Shown in pieces: positions 1-13,200 of a DNA stretch of 64,000 nt. Origin of the DNA: Dermacentor variabilis (Eukaryota; Arthropoda; Arachnida; Ixodida; Ixodidae); contig NC_134572.1 of assembly GCF_050947875.1 (NCBI RefSeq), forward strand, positions 159,051,105 through 159,115,104. The letters are read 5' to 3'. The notes beneath the pieces are model-generated. The model worked only from the letters and a program-made list of their open reading frames with translations, was not told the DNA's origin and ran no database searches. Positions within the stretch are counted from its first letter, which is position 1. Each line of letters starts with the position of its first letter. The position numbers and the translations under genes are program-made.

Positions 1-127
1 GTGCTTTTCTGGAACTTTTATACGACCTTGAACTTTTCGCCACGCCGGGCGGAGCTAACCCTAATGGGTTAACGCCGGTGAGGAGTACGGGCTAGGCCTT
101 GGCCTAACTCCGGGTTGGTGGGGCATC
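1..127 (+). other. 5' leader of the non-LTR retrotransposon
   Basis: This short GC-rich stretch precedes the first ATG of the retrotransposon ORF1 and has no long reading frame of its own on the plus strand. It is probably the 5' untranslated region of the element. The window starts here, so the true 5' end and any target duplication may lie upstream. Confidence 0.45.
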
Positions 128-1849
128 ATGCCCGAAGTCGAGATGGTGGAGGGGGTAGAAATCACCCCCGAAGAAGCAAGGTGCCCCGGCTGGACCACGG
201 CAACGGGTAAGACTAAGAAGGCAAGGCAAGAAACTTCCAAGTCGACGCCGAGCCCGGTAAAGCAGGGAGGCGGCAGGGGCGGCCGCCGCACGGCAGCCCA
301 GCGGAACGCGCTGAAGAAGCTAGCCGCAGCCTCAAGGCTCCCGAGACTGCCACGGGACCATATTCGAGTCATCGTTAGGCCAAGGGGTGGCCTCGACGTG
401 AAAAAGATCAGCACTATTAGAGTGGCACAGGCGCTGGCTATGGCGGCGGCGCTTTCACCCGACGAGGTTGGCGAAGACATCGTCTGCCCAAATAACGTGC
501 AAAACATCTACGTCGTCTCAACACCAGAGGAAAGGAACGCGCGTGCTTACGCGATGGTTCAACAGATACACCTGCGCGAAGGGGTCTTTGAAGTGGCCGC
601 GTACATGGCCGCCTCGGACAATACATGCAAGGATGTTGTGAGGGGAGTCGACTTCGAGTTCAACGACGCTCAGCTCCGCGCAATGATCGTACACCGGCGG
701 AACCCCACCGCGTTGGAGGTGCGTCGCATCAAGACCACCACTACGGTTATCGTCCTGTTCGACGGACTGAGGGTGCCGAACTTTGTCATATGTGGAGCAG
801 GCATGCTGCCCTGCTCTCTATACAGAAGGCAAGTTGATGTGTGCTACGGTTGTGGGGAACTGGGCCACAGGGCCGATGTATGTCCGACCCCGAGTGTGAA
901 GAAGTGCAGGGGATGCGGAGCCGCGTCCCCCACTGAAGGCCACCAGTGTGAGGCGAAATGCGGCATATGCGGAGGCCCTCACCCAACGGCTGATCGTAAG
1001 TGCGAGCAACGCTTCCAAACGCCGTATGTCGTCAGGCAGAGACGCCGAAGGCGCCGGCGGAAGAAAACTGGCGACGCCAAGAAGGGTGGCAACGCGGCAC
1101 GCGAGATGAGCCAGGCACTGACGTCAGCGCTACGGAAGAGGAGCTCTTCGAGGGGACGCTCCCGCTCGCGCAGTCTTTCCCGCTCTTGAACGCGCTCCCG
1201 CTCACATGAGCGCTCCGTGCAACGAGGGCGCTCTCAATCTAGGGGCCGCTCCAAGTCCAACGTGCGCATCGCAGGAGGTCCCACCTGGGCCGACAAAGTG
1301 AAACAGACGAAGCAGACGGGCCGGCGGGCGCATAATCCCAGGATCGCGCAGTTGATGACCGAAAACGCCAGTCTCAAGGAGGAAATCCGGAGAATGAAGG
1401 CCGACTTTGAGGCCTTCCGAAACGCCAGTGCCGTTCAAGCAGCCGCGCCAAGGCAAACGTCTACGGAATAAGGGGCCACAGCAAGAGCGGTCAAGCGCAG
1501 AGCCACCTCCTCCCAGGGTGGGAGGAGGTGGGAGGACGTGAGCCTCCGCCGTGCTCACGTCCTTGTTGAGGACGTGAGCATGGTGGAGGCTGCCATGCAG
1601 AGGTCCTTGGACCGCATGCAAAAATCCTTTGCCGAGCTAGTACAGAGTAACCAGGCCCTTCTACTCAGAGTGCAACTGCTTGAGAACGAGCTTGCCAAGC
1701 GATGTGACGTACACTACGGCGACGCCGCCAGGCCGGAGGCGGTGTCCAGTGAAATTCTACAAGACAACCAGCAGTCGTGGGCTGACGAGCAAGATGGCAT
1801 CTCAGCCCAGCTCCGGTCCAACATGCCCAACCATGGCCAGACCGGATAG
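128..1849 (+). pseudogene. Non-LTR retrotransposon ORF1 (gag-like, zinc knuckles), broken by two stops
   Basis: ORF1 encodes the nucleic-acid-binding, gag-like protein that would coat the retrotransposon RNA. A single frame runs from the ATG at 128 to the TAG at 1847-1849 and is interrupted only by a TGA at 1187-1189 and a TAA at 1469-1471. From about residue 239 it carries a CCHC knuckle (CYGCGELGHRADVC) followed by two further Cys/His clusters up to about residue 300, as in ORF1 of I, R1 and Jockey-type elements. Then come Arg-rich and Ser-Arg stretches and, after the first stop, two heptad-rich segments that look like coiled coil (about 1350-1440 and 1580-1700). The TGA is explained by a CGA-to-TGA change in the Arg/Ser-rich run. 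The last 17 bases overlap the start of ORF2. It cannot make a full-length product. Confidence 0.85.
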
Positions 1850-3701
1850 TAAGCTCATCGTGTGGCAGTGGAACTGCGCCAGCTTTCGGAGGCGCAGGCC
1901 TCAACTGGTGCAGTTCATCAAGGCCCGGGAGCCGCAAGAGAGGCCCCACGTCATTTTGCTACAGGAAACGGAAATGGAAACGATTTCCCTCCAGGGGTAC
2001 CGAGCTGTCTCCTCGTTGGCGGAGAACGGGCTCGGCATCGCCATACTTATTGCAAATAAGTGCGCCTTCCAGGAGCACGATCTCCGTCTTGGCAACACCA
2101 AGCTGGAAGCGTTGCTCGTTGAGATCATACCGAACAGTTGGCTCAAGAACAGCGTCTACGTTATCAATGTGTACTGCTCGCCTAGGGACAACCGGCAGAC
2201 CTTCTACAGCCTAACAACCAAGGCATCGTCCAAGGCGAGGTAGACGCCGCTCGTTATGGCTGGAGATTTCAACGCGCCGCACGAAGCCTGGGGCTACGTG
2301 AGAAGCATTCCCAAAGGCTGCAGACTCCTGCAGGCAGCGACTGGCAGCTCCCTAGAACTGATAACCGGCCCCCATTACCCCACACGCGTGGGAAACTCGG
2401 TCTCGAGAGGCACCACCCCAGATCTGGCCTTCGTCAAGAACGCGCCGGGAGCGGAGTGGCACAACTTACAAGAGAACCTGGGAAGTGACCACTACATCGT
2501 CGAAATCTCCCTACCGGTCAGCGTGGCCCTGCAGAGGGCCTTCGAAATAATCCACTGGGACGCTTGCCGAAAGAGAAGGAAGGACGACCACGAAAAATAC
2601 GAGTCGTTTGCGGACCTCGTAGCGCAGCTCAAGAAGGATGTAGCTGCGGTCACCAGGACCGTCGAAACGGACCTCAAGCTCAATCGCATGGACGCTCGAT
2701 TGGCGCACCTGCTCGAAGCCAAGAATTCCCTCACGGCCAGATGGAAGACGCGGAAGCTGAATCGCAACCTCCGGAGGAGGATTGCGGCCCTCAACCGCGA
2801 GATCGAATCGCACTGCAACGAGCTCGGCCAGCAGCAATGGAACGAAGTATGCGCGTCCGTCTAGGGCCAGATGCGTGCGGGAGGCAAGTGGAACCTCCTC
2901 AAGCAGTTATTGGACGATACCCAGTCTAAGAGAAACCACACTCTGGCTATCGATAGGCTGGTCCACAAGCTTAATAGCGAAGGCGCATCTATGAGCGAAG
3001 TGATGGGCGAAGTCGCGCGTCGCTACCTCCCCATCAGGCAGTCCGGGCCAGAAGATTACCCGGCCTATGGCGGCAAGACGGACGAGGAGCTCGACGCCCC
3101 CTTCGTCTCGGAAGTCAGAGCGGCCCTTCAAGGCCTCAACGGAAGATCGGCGCCCGGGCCGGATGGAATCTCGAACAGACTGCTTCGAAATTTAGACGAA
3201 GGCTCGATCGAACTGCTCACCAAAGAAATAAACGATGTCTGGGAGGCCGGCATCGTACCGGATGCCTGGAAGGAAGCCTCGGTGATCCCAATTCCGAAGC
3301 CGGGCAAGACACCAGCCATAGACAGCCTGTGACCCATTTCGCTCACGTCTTGCGTGGGCAAGGTGGCGGAGCATGTCATCCACAACAGAATATCGAGGCA
3401 TGTCGAGGAACGACACCTCCTCCCGCCGAATATGGTCGGCTTCAGACCCTCGCTGTCCACTCAAGAGGTCATGCTGTTGATGAAGAGGCAGATAGTCGAC
3501 GTGGTCACGAGAGACGTCCGAGGCATCTTGGCGCTGGACATCGCCAAGGCCTTCGACACGGTCAAGCACAAGCACGTCCTCGACTCTGTGACGAGATTGA
3601 ACCTCGGCGAACGCTTTCGCGCGTACGTGAGCTCTTTCCTAAGGGATCGAAAGGCCACGATCAAATTGGTCCAGATCAAGTCGGACGGATACGCGCTGGG
3701 A
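1833..3701 (+). pseudogene. Non-LTR retrotransposon ORF2, 5' part: AP endonuclease and start of reverse transcriptase
   Basis: ORF2 normally nicks the target and reverse-transcribes the element RNA. The chosen start is ATG 1833, which opens the endonuclease and overlaps the end of ORF1 in another frame. Endonuclease motifs occur in order: WNCASF near the start, LLQETE, NVYCSP, AGDFNAPH (after 2256), TTPDLAF and LGSDH. A basic linker follows, and then reverse transcriptase motifs: SAPGPDGI, PISLTS and LDIAKAFD. The frame stays the same throughout but has stops at 2241-2243 (TAG), 2862-2864 (TAG) and 3330-3332 (TGA). The last falls where RPISLTS is expected, so it is a CGA-to-TGA change. Coding ends abruptly at 3701, where the giant transposon begins; it resumes at 40800. 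The later RNase H domain suggests the I/R1/LOA group of clades. Confidence 0.88.
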
Positions 3702-3737
3702 CCCTATTGAAAAAATATGTATGATAATTGAACGAGA
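3702..3737 (+). repeat. Left terminal inverted repeat of the giant transposon
   Basis: The first 15 bases (CCCTATTGAAAAAAT) are identical to the inverted complement of 40785-40799. The match then continues through TGTATGA and ATTGAACGAGA with small gaps, giving about 36 bp. It directly abuts the interrupted retrotransposon codon GGA at 3699-3701. Confidence 0.9.
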
Positions 3738-3760
3738 ACTTCTCTACGCTATTATTGCTT

Positions 3761-3841
3761 CTACGATATCGTAGTCTCTACGATATCGTAGTCTCTACGA
3801 TATCGTAGTCTCTACGATATCGTAGTCTCTACGATATCGTA
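3761..3841. repeat. Left subterminal tandem array of a perfect 14-bp palindrome
   Basis: A 17-bp unit (CTACGATATCGTAGTCT) is repeated head to tail at 3761, 3778, 3795, 3812 and 3829; the fifth copy is incomplete. Each full unit contains the perfect palindrome CTACGATATCGTAG. A related palindrome, AACGATATCGTT, lies at 3929-3940, and several CGAGA/TCTCG motifs follow up to about 3990. Short subterminal repeats that bind element-encoded proteins are a hallmark of CACTA elements. Binding here is inference. Confidence 0.9.
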
Positions 3842-4201
3842 TGTCACATGTGTACGAGAGGACATCGTCACTGAACGAGATTCTCGTATGGCTACAGTAA
3901 GCGAGATCGTTCTCGCATGGCTACGCTCAACGATATCGTTCTCGTTTGTGTATGCTACATGAAAATGTTCTCGTTCAGCTATGCAAAAGACGCTATTCTT
4001 ATTTAGCTACATTGTACAAGTGTTCTCATTTGTGTTGAACGAGTTCTTTTGTTCATGCAATATTTCTGATGAAGTTGCACACACTAACATCGTCTGCCAA
4101 CATTGCAGCGAGTGAATTTCAATCGCACGTACGTGAGTCGGGCAATGAGCCAGCTCCGAGACAAAGAGGACACTTTTTAGGGCACGCAGCACAAACCATC
4201 T

Positions 4202-7200
4202 TTATTTTGCGTCACGCAGCATGGTGGCCAGGTGCTTGTTAAAGTCCTTGAGCCTCCTTGCCTCCGTGTCCACAGAGCTCGGATGCTTCGCCACGAAGTG
4301 CTCGTATGACTCTGCACAAAAAATGCAAACAAAGCATGCCCTGTTAGATTCCACAAGCCATTGGAACTGACATGCACAGTAGGTGGCTCCACTGCGTAAC
4401 TGATTGGGCTAGTTCTGGCACGATATTGAGTGTAAAGCGTGACCCCCCCCCCCCATCTCACAGAGAAACCGCAAAAATAGAACACGGAGGCTTACGAGTT
4501 TTTTACCAACATAAATTGATATTTCAACATTAACCACAGCAGTTGAAAGCAAGCGTTCGTCCTCGCATTGTCTTGCTCCCATCTCTGTGAAATGTTCATG
4601 TTTTACAAACAATATAAATGGCTGCAGAATTGCAATAAAAGACCACAGAAATAGTCTAATACATTTCCACACATATTTTACATTAAATTATCAAGTATAT
4701 ACCAGCTCATGCAAGTGACTACACAAATTACACAGCTTTTCGCTACCGCACCGCGGAATATGCACATGGAAAACACTGCATAGATGCCAGTGCAGAACTA
4801 TTAATAGGAAAGATTAATGCACCTATAATACCACTAAAGAAACTAAGTGATAGTTTTTGTTAGCAAGAGCGCATCACTAAATATGCACATACAGCTATGC
4901 ATGCCCCTGATGTGTAGATGTAAACTATGTCGGCCCATATAAGAAGATCACCTCAATACAACCCCATCTTACCGACAGCCCATTCTATTCGTGCAGAAAT
5001 AGCACCATGTGATAGGCATTGCTCCTTTAACTTCAAAACACTTCGTAATCATTATGAAAACATGAGCTAGCAGGACAGGGTCTACTTACTTCGAACTGCA
5101 CCAAGTTTCTCTGGTGTTAATGCTGGCTTTGCCTCGCCACCTTCCTTTAGTTTCCGCATACATATTTTGCCCGTCACACTCCTGCCGACCAATTCATGTG
5201 GCTGCCACAGGCAACGGGCAACCTCCCTGGCAAACGTGCTGTCAGTCTTTGCTTGGTTGACCCACGTCCACTTGTCGGCACAAATAAATAACCCATTTCC
5301 AATGTGAACCTACAAAAGATAAAAATTGCAAGAGATTAATTACTGAAATACAAAAGAGCATATGTACTCTCAGAAAAAGTCTATGTTCTTGAAATAATGG
5401 ATAAAAAAGGTAACAGTTATTAAGGAAAAGTAGATTGCCAAACACAGTGATGGCACTCAAGGATAAAACCAAGATATATGCAAAAGGTTCAAAGTTTACG
5501 CCCTGACTGTAGGAAGCCCTAGTCGATGAAGCTTCACTGATAATGGCCCAGGGACAACAATTCTACCTCGGAGGATTCACCACATTTAATCCCACAGTCA
5601 GCGACAAGCACCTTTTGTACGGGATATACTAGTTTTTATTTAGACTTGAGAAAAAGTCTAGGGAAGCAGATGGGAAGAGTAGAAAACCACAGTAAAATTA
5701 AGTTATTGCACGCTTAAGGAGCTGCTTGTCCCAGAGCTAGCAATCTTACCCTTGAGGCTGAAAACAGTTCTTGCAGTACCCCAGTGAGCTCAAATTACAC
5801 ATGCGGTGAAAGAAGGGGTGTAATACAGTAAAACCTCATTCATTCAAATTTCACAGGACTGGAACTAAATTCTGAATTAACCAAATGTTGAATTGTTAAG
5901 AGTATGAAAAGAAAAAAAAAACAAATGTTCACGCCAACACACTTTTATACTGAATCAATCCGCAAATCCTGTTTCTACTTCACATATAAGCAGTGCAGGA
6001 GCTGCAGATGTCATTTCGCGACTGATCATACTGCTCGCAGCGGCAAGGGCCTTGAGGAAGTACTTTCTTTGCAGTGCAGTCATAGCACAAGACTTGGCCG
6101 CATCTTTGTCGGAGGCATGCTATTCACTACCACATGTCCATCCCGATAATTTTTTCACCACTGAGCTGACTGTAACAGATTGTACAACAATCTCAATGTA
6201 ACTGACTGATTGGATGCAAGCCTGGCCACAGTACAATCACTATCCTCGATAGCCACCATGTTTGTGAGACTGCATGCATTGCACCAAGTCACAATGAAAC
6301 TACTACTTGTCACAACAGCTGCGAACGAAACCGTGGTCATGATCATCACGACTACAGAGGGCAATTATGCAGTTCTGAAGGCAGGTGGCCAATGCAGTGT
6401 CATGCAAGGCAGCTAGCTAATGCGAGAATAAAGACACAACAAGGTATGACACATTTTGGCATCCCTGTACAATTTCCCCCAATGACAAGGCAATGTTGAC
6501 TTGCTGTGTCATTTCAGTTGGACACTGGCACTGCTTTTGCTCTTTTGCATTGCACAATAGTCGCACACCTTGCTCAGAGCCCGAGTCATTAGGCAATACC
6601 TAATGTCACGTGCAGTGCTGAACTAATTGAATAGAAGTACTCATCCTCTGGAGGAAAAAAGAAATGTCTTATAATGCAGAAAGGATGACAGGACAGAAAG
6701 GGCACTGGTCTTCAACTGGTTTCATGGCATTGAAAAAAAAAAAAGCTTCTAAATCTTACACAATAGCATAAGCAACTATTCAACACATGGTACTTGCGCC
6801 AGACCACATTCCACGCACATGTAGGATATAACCGTTAGCATGGGTTTTTCTTTATTGGGTAGCGCAACAGATGCAGGACTTAAACTATTATCAGATATCT
6901 TTTATGCAATGAGCTTCCTGCAACATTCTGCATTACTCTATTATTTTTTCTCTCCTAGAACGTATGCTGCCAGTTCCTTATGGTATAGTGACAAGGGCAC
7001 AATGTAAACGCACCTGTCTGCTAAGTACTTAATATGAACAGCTTCTATTGCACCACATGTCAGCTGCTGTTCGGCCCTGCCCCGATACTGCACTGGTCAA
7101 ACAAAGGTGCAACCACACTTTCTACAATGGCACGCTACTGACTAACTGCCAAATTTCTTTACATTGTTATGCTCCCGTAGCCAATCATTCAGGCATCATC

Positions 7201-10200
7201 CTGTTTGTCCTACATAGAGAATCTAAAGCACTGTAGGTGTAATTGCCTGATGATGCACGAGGCACAATCAACAAACTTATTTTCACGCCTTTTTTCGCAG
7301 TGGAGTTTGGCATCATCATTTGGGTTAGTCATCCAGCATACCCTTGCTAGCTTGTTAGGTGCAGAGAATACTAGTCGTACATTCAATCGCTGGCCAATCT
7401 TTTTCGAGTTGTGTGACAACTTATGTATTTAATAAAAAGAAAAGCCTCGCAGTTGAAAAACAATTTGTCCTGGTCTGGAACTCGAACCCGGGACCACTGC
7501 CTTTCCGGGGCACCCGCTCTACCATCCGAGCTAACCAAGCGGCTAGCAGATGGCAGGGCGAAGTCAAATTTGTTGACAACTCGAAGCAAAGGCAAGAGTT
7601 TGACCTAATAGTTCTACAGAAACCCGCAAGTTGGAGAGAAGTAATGAATAAAGGGTAAAGCTGACATCCAACCGTTCATAGCAATTGCCAAGATATTCTT
7701 GCAGAAAAAAAAGGGGTTGATTAGCAGCCGAGAAAATTTAAACCAAACTTGATTTTTGCTCTCTTTTCTCATACTGAATGTTGCCTACAGTCGTGGCTGT
7801 GAATGATTTGCGGTTGCGGATTATCAATGCCTTGGCACACCCCTATTTACCTTGCGGTTTTCTGCAGAATTATTAGGTCAAACTCTTGCCTTTAATTGCT
7901 TCGAGGTGTCAACAAATTCGACTTCGCCCTGCCACCTGCTAGCCGCCAGGTTAGCTCAGATGGTAGAGCGGCTGCCCCGGAAAGGCAGTGGTCCCGGGTT
8001 TGAGTCCCGGACCAGGACAAATTGTTTTTTAACTGCGAGGCTTTTCTTTTTATTAAATACATAAGTTATCACACAACTCAAAAAAGATTGGCCAGCGATT
8101 GAATGTACAACTAGTATTCTCTGTACCTAACAAGCTAGCAAGGCTATTCTGGATGACTAACCTGAATGCTGTTGCCAAACACCACTGCGTCATCTGCCAC
8201 TTACACCTGCAATGCTTTAGATCTTATGTAGGACAAACAGGATGATGCCTGAATGATTGGCTACGGGAGCATAATAACAGTGTAAAGAAATTTGGCAGTG
8301 AGTCACTGGGCCAATATTGTAGAAAGTGTGGTTGCACATTTGTTTGACCAGTGCAGTATCGTGGGCAGAGCCAGACAACAGCTGACATGCGAGGTAATAG
8401 AAGCTGTTCATACTCTGTACTTAGCAGACAGGTGCGTCAGCACTACGTCCCTGTCACCATCCCATAAAGAACTTGCTTAATTAAAAAGTGATGTTTGCGT
8501 GCTGTCATTTACAGGATGTCACACCATTGTGGATGTGTGGAGAGTCCATAAAAGGACATCTTCCTTTCCAAAATAAGCAGTTGGAAGTTGGCACCATATG
8601 TGGTAGTCATTTATCTGTCCCTGCATTTTAACCGATATTGAGGCTCCAAGTACGAGACCAACTAGCCTGAATCAAGGCCTTGGCACACTACTTAGTAAAC
8701 ATGGTAAGAACTCCTGAGGTGCCTTATCATACTACAGTAATACCGTGTTAACTCAAACTCTCATATCTAAAAAAAAAAAATCAGCTGTGGAAATTTTCCA
8801 AGGCATCGAACTATTTTTGGACCAAATAGCGGATACCTCAAAATCTTCACTAAGAGTGGAACAAGAACTCTGCCGCAGGACCGTTAAACAAGCTTCACGC
8901 AAGACTGCTGCACCTACCACAAAGTGGACACCTTCCTAGGATGTGAACTCAGAACCTAGTGGCATAACAACTTTGTCAAGCAACCATGTAGCACATCATG
9001 TGATGGGAGAGACATGAGCAGAGTCAGGCCCGGCAAAATAGCATGCTTGACACAGTTCGTTGTGTTCGCTTTGTGCAACGCATGCAATTTACCATCAGAG
9101 GTCCGATTTCCGTTTTACCTTTATTCTACACAATGCTTGCGGCACTGAATTTTAGTCCATACAGAATAGAATAAAAACCCATGTGCAGCATGCGTTTCGG
9201 TATGCCCTGCTTGCATATAGCGCATACTTGTGAATGCTCATGTTGCTTTCTGTGGCAGGGTTCCCTGTAAGTCTGTGCTACGTGTGTTGCATAGTAGAAA
9301 GTGACATGAGCATTTACAAGTGTGTGCTATGCAACCAGGATGTACCGGTGATAGGTGAATTTACTGACACCGAAATCGCTGGGATGGCTACAAACGGAAG
9401 GGGCGGTGAAGGCAATGATAATGAAAGACCTAAAAAGGTGCCGACATCTGCTGAAACAAGAAACGTGCTTCACTTGCTGCGAAATAAAGTTAAATGCAGC
9501 GTCGGGAACGATCAGCTCGTGCGATGTGTGAAGCGGCTCGAGGACGCTTTTCTAGGTCCAGGAGCTACCACGAAGCAGACCAGCCCTATGCACTTTTCAT
9601 GCACAGAATAAGACTGCAGTGCCACAAAATGGAGCTGATTGATATCTCTGGCATGTTTTTATTTATTTCTTTGAAACCTTTATGTTTAGCTGTTGTTGAA
9701 AAGCTTGTCAGTAGCAGTAAATTTTTTAAAACGAACTCAACTTTTCACTGCAATTTCCACGACTGATTATCTGGAAAATTCACTTGTCTCAAAATTTTTT
9801 CCAGATTTTACTACTTTCAGTTAACAAGGTACATAAGTACCTTGTTTATGAGAGTACATAAGTACTCTCATAAACCATTGCTCATAGACGATTGATGTCG
9901 ACTTTTCCTGCTCACACAGCAATGCACCACTGCTAGCAGAGCATTCGTTTTAATAGACGAATAAAACAATTGTAGGAGTGGTACATTCCCAGAAATACCA
10001 ATTTTAGTGGAATAATGACAATCTTTATATGCACTGCGAATGAACTTGAAATACTAGCACATCAGCACCTGTTATTTTTTCAGAACACTGCTGTACTGGC
10101 TGCTTTGACAACTGCATACACTAAGCTCCACAGTTAGTACCGAGTAAAGTACTCGGCACATAATCTCGTTTATAATGACATAAACTAGTTTGATTCAGAT

Positions 10201-13200
10201 AAGCAAACACAGCTTGCCTTTCCACCAACTGGTGTGAAGAGTGGAGCTTCCACACCCAGCTCTGCAGGTGCTGGGACTGGCCCCTGAAATAAAAGCAGCA
10301 CACCTATGTGGTTAGCCAACCTACCTTTCCTAGTTTTTCTGTTTTACACAAAAAACATCAAACCTGACATTAGAAAGAATACCCTACAGAAGACTGCATA
10401 CAATAAGCATGCATAATCAGTGAATGTGATTATACCTCATTTCCACATTGCTTGTGCATCAAGCACGTGCTATAAGACTAGCCAGCATCGCCACAGGCAA
10501 AAAGTAAACTACAAACTATGTAAGCAGAACCTATCTGGAGATACATTAAAAGTTTTCTTTCTTTTTATAAATGGTTCTTCAATGCTATAAACACAAATTT
10601 TCCCACGCCAAACAAGTTCATTAGTGTAGCATTCAATTAACACATAGTCAAACCTCAGGATAGCAAAAGCCTGAGACAATATTCTGGCCACAATGAAATA
10701 AGGTTTTCAGCTGTTGGAGAATTGTGAAACAATCCCCAAGCTTTGTTTTGATTTTTGAGGGCTTTCCTAGATTCGTCATTCCACCATGGGTTGCGACGAT
10801 TCTTTGCCAGTCCGTTAAATTGTTTAATACATTTTGTTGCAGCATCGATAACACAATCAGTTAGGTATGCCACAGCATCATCTACGTTAAAATCATAATT
10901 GTCATCACCGCCTAAATATGCGAGTTCTCGAAAAAGTTCCCAGTTTGCTGATTCGAGGTTCCATCAAGGAAAATGCGGACAGCATGCATTTGGTTTTGTT
11001 ACCTTTAATGTAATTGGGAAGTAGTCACTCCCATAGGGGTTCTTCAGAACATACCACTCCAGGTACGGAAATAGTGAGCTCGAAACTATGCCCAAGTCTA
11101 TGGACGAGTATATTTTATGTGTAACAGTGTAGTATGTTGGTTCTGTTTTGTTCAATAAGCATGCACCTGAAGAAAACAAAATTTTCTATCGGGCGCCCAC
11201 ACGCATCCGCACGTGTTGCCCCACATGGGCCTATGTGCATTTAGATCACCACGACTATATATGGTGGAGGAAGTTCATCGATCAAGCTGTGAAACTCTGC
11301 TTTAGTAAGTTGACAGGAAGGGGAGACGTACATCAAACTAACCGTGATTAGGTGACCAAATAGCACAGCTCGTAATGCAACTGCCTCGAGGGGGGTTCAG
11401 ATTTATTTGCCGACATTCAACGCCCTTACAGACTATTACGGCTACACGCCCCGAGAAGGTGAGTGCATCATCACGGTCTTTGCGGAAAGTGGCATATTGC
11501 CTTAGAAAGTTGGTCTGCATTAATTTTAGGTGTGCTTCTTGTACACACGGCACCTTTGGAGTGAATTTGCGGAGGAGTTCTTTAACATCGTCAAGGTTGT
11601 GAAGAAGTCCGCTCACGTTCCATTGTAATATTTGCGTATCCATATGGGAACGAGGTTAGTGCTGTGTGTCTAACAAGAAAAGTTAGGTTACAGGGCCCTT
11701 TGCCGGTCCCATAATGCGATGTTTCTCTGTTATGGAACGGTCAAGATTCTCGCCGCTCCTAAGGCGCTGGTGGTGCCGTTTGACTAAGTGTTGTGTCCAT
11801 CGCCTCCTGCGAGACGCTGGACACCGGCTCTTGAGAGCGATTTGTTTGTCGAGAAAGCCTCTTCTCAAGTGATGAGGCCTTTGAGGCCACCAGCCCAGAG
11901 GTCGATGGCCCCTTCATCTCGGACGGTGGAACAGCGCCAGCTGCAACCGCCCAGGGGGCAGGTGACGGCACTGCCGGCTCACTGTGTATGGGCCGGACAG
12001 CCGCTGGAGGCAGATGTGGCACTGCCCCGACGCGCCACTTTGGCAAGAAGGATACATGCCTGCGTGCCTCTTTAAACGAAATATGCTCTTTGATTTTGAC
12101 TGCCATTATTTCTTTTCCTTTTTTCCAAGATGGGCAGGACTGCGAGTACGCAGGGTGCTCCCCTTCACAATTCAATGTGCAGTGTTCGCGCATGACTCGG
12201 ACGGATGTTCATGGTCGCTGCCATTTGGCACAGGTTATTCAGCCATAGCAGTTCTGGGAACTGTGGCCGAACCTTTCACATTTAAAGCATCGGAGGAAAT
12301 TTGGTGTATATGGCCTGACCCTGATCTTCACATAGCCTGCCTCGATTGTTTCAGGCAGAACACCTGAGCCAAATGTGAGAATAAGATGCTTAGTCTGTAT
12401 TTCTTTACCATCGCACCTCATCTTGATTCGTTTTACACTGATCACATTCTGGTCACCCCAGCCTTCAAGTAGTTCAGCCTCTGTCAGATCAATCAGGTCA
12501 CTATCAAATACAACACCACGGCTGGTGTTCATGGTGCGATGCGGCGTCACATTCACTGGAACGTCACCAAAAGACAAGATTCGGCAGCCTTTCATATTGA
12601 TTTTTATCTCTGAGTTCTAAAAGAAGATCTCCACTTGGAAGTTTGGAAAGTTTATAGCCTTGACCAAGAACATCGGTTATTGATTTCGACACCAGAAAAG
12701 GAGATCATTCTCACTGACATTGCAGTGTTCTCGGAATGTATGACATGGAATTTGGGAAAGTTTTCACTATGTTGGCCATAGAAGCTAAATACTTCGGTGC
12801 GCCCTCGTTTATGAGGGCGATCAGCAAGTGGGGGAAAAGAACATGCCATAAATATATGCGGAAATTCGGCAGCCCCGCCAACCACCCACCTCCATATGAA
12901 GCCCAACAAGGGGATGCTGCAAGACCGTGAAAAACACGTCCTGCAGGCGCCAGCTGTACGACACTACTATAACCAAATCTGTTATAACCAAGGTTGGCTA
13001 TCCCACACAAGGTTAACCCTTGCTGTCTGGAAAAAGTGGAAGTAAAAGGAAGCCAAGAGGAAACAGTGAAGATCGAAAAGCAAGAGAAAGACGAAGATTA
13101 GAGAGGAGGATAGGAAAGGGCAACTACCGATTTCTCCCGGGTGGGTCAGCCTGGGGTTGGCGTCTACGTGAAGCAGAGGCCAAAGAGGTGCGTACTGTGC

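Noticed and set aside
7483..8025. Working tRNA genes
   Set aside because: The stems are imperfect, the two copies are inverted duplicates inside a Penelope-like fragment, and the flanks are SINE-like.
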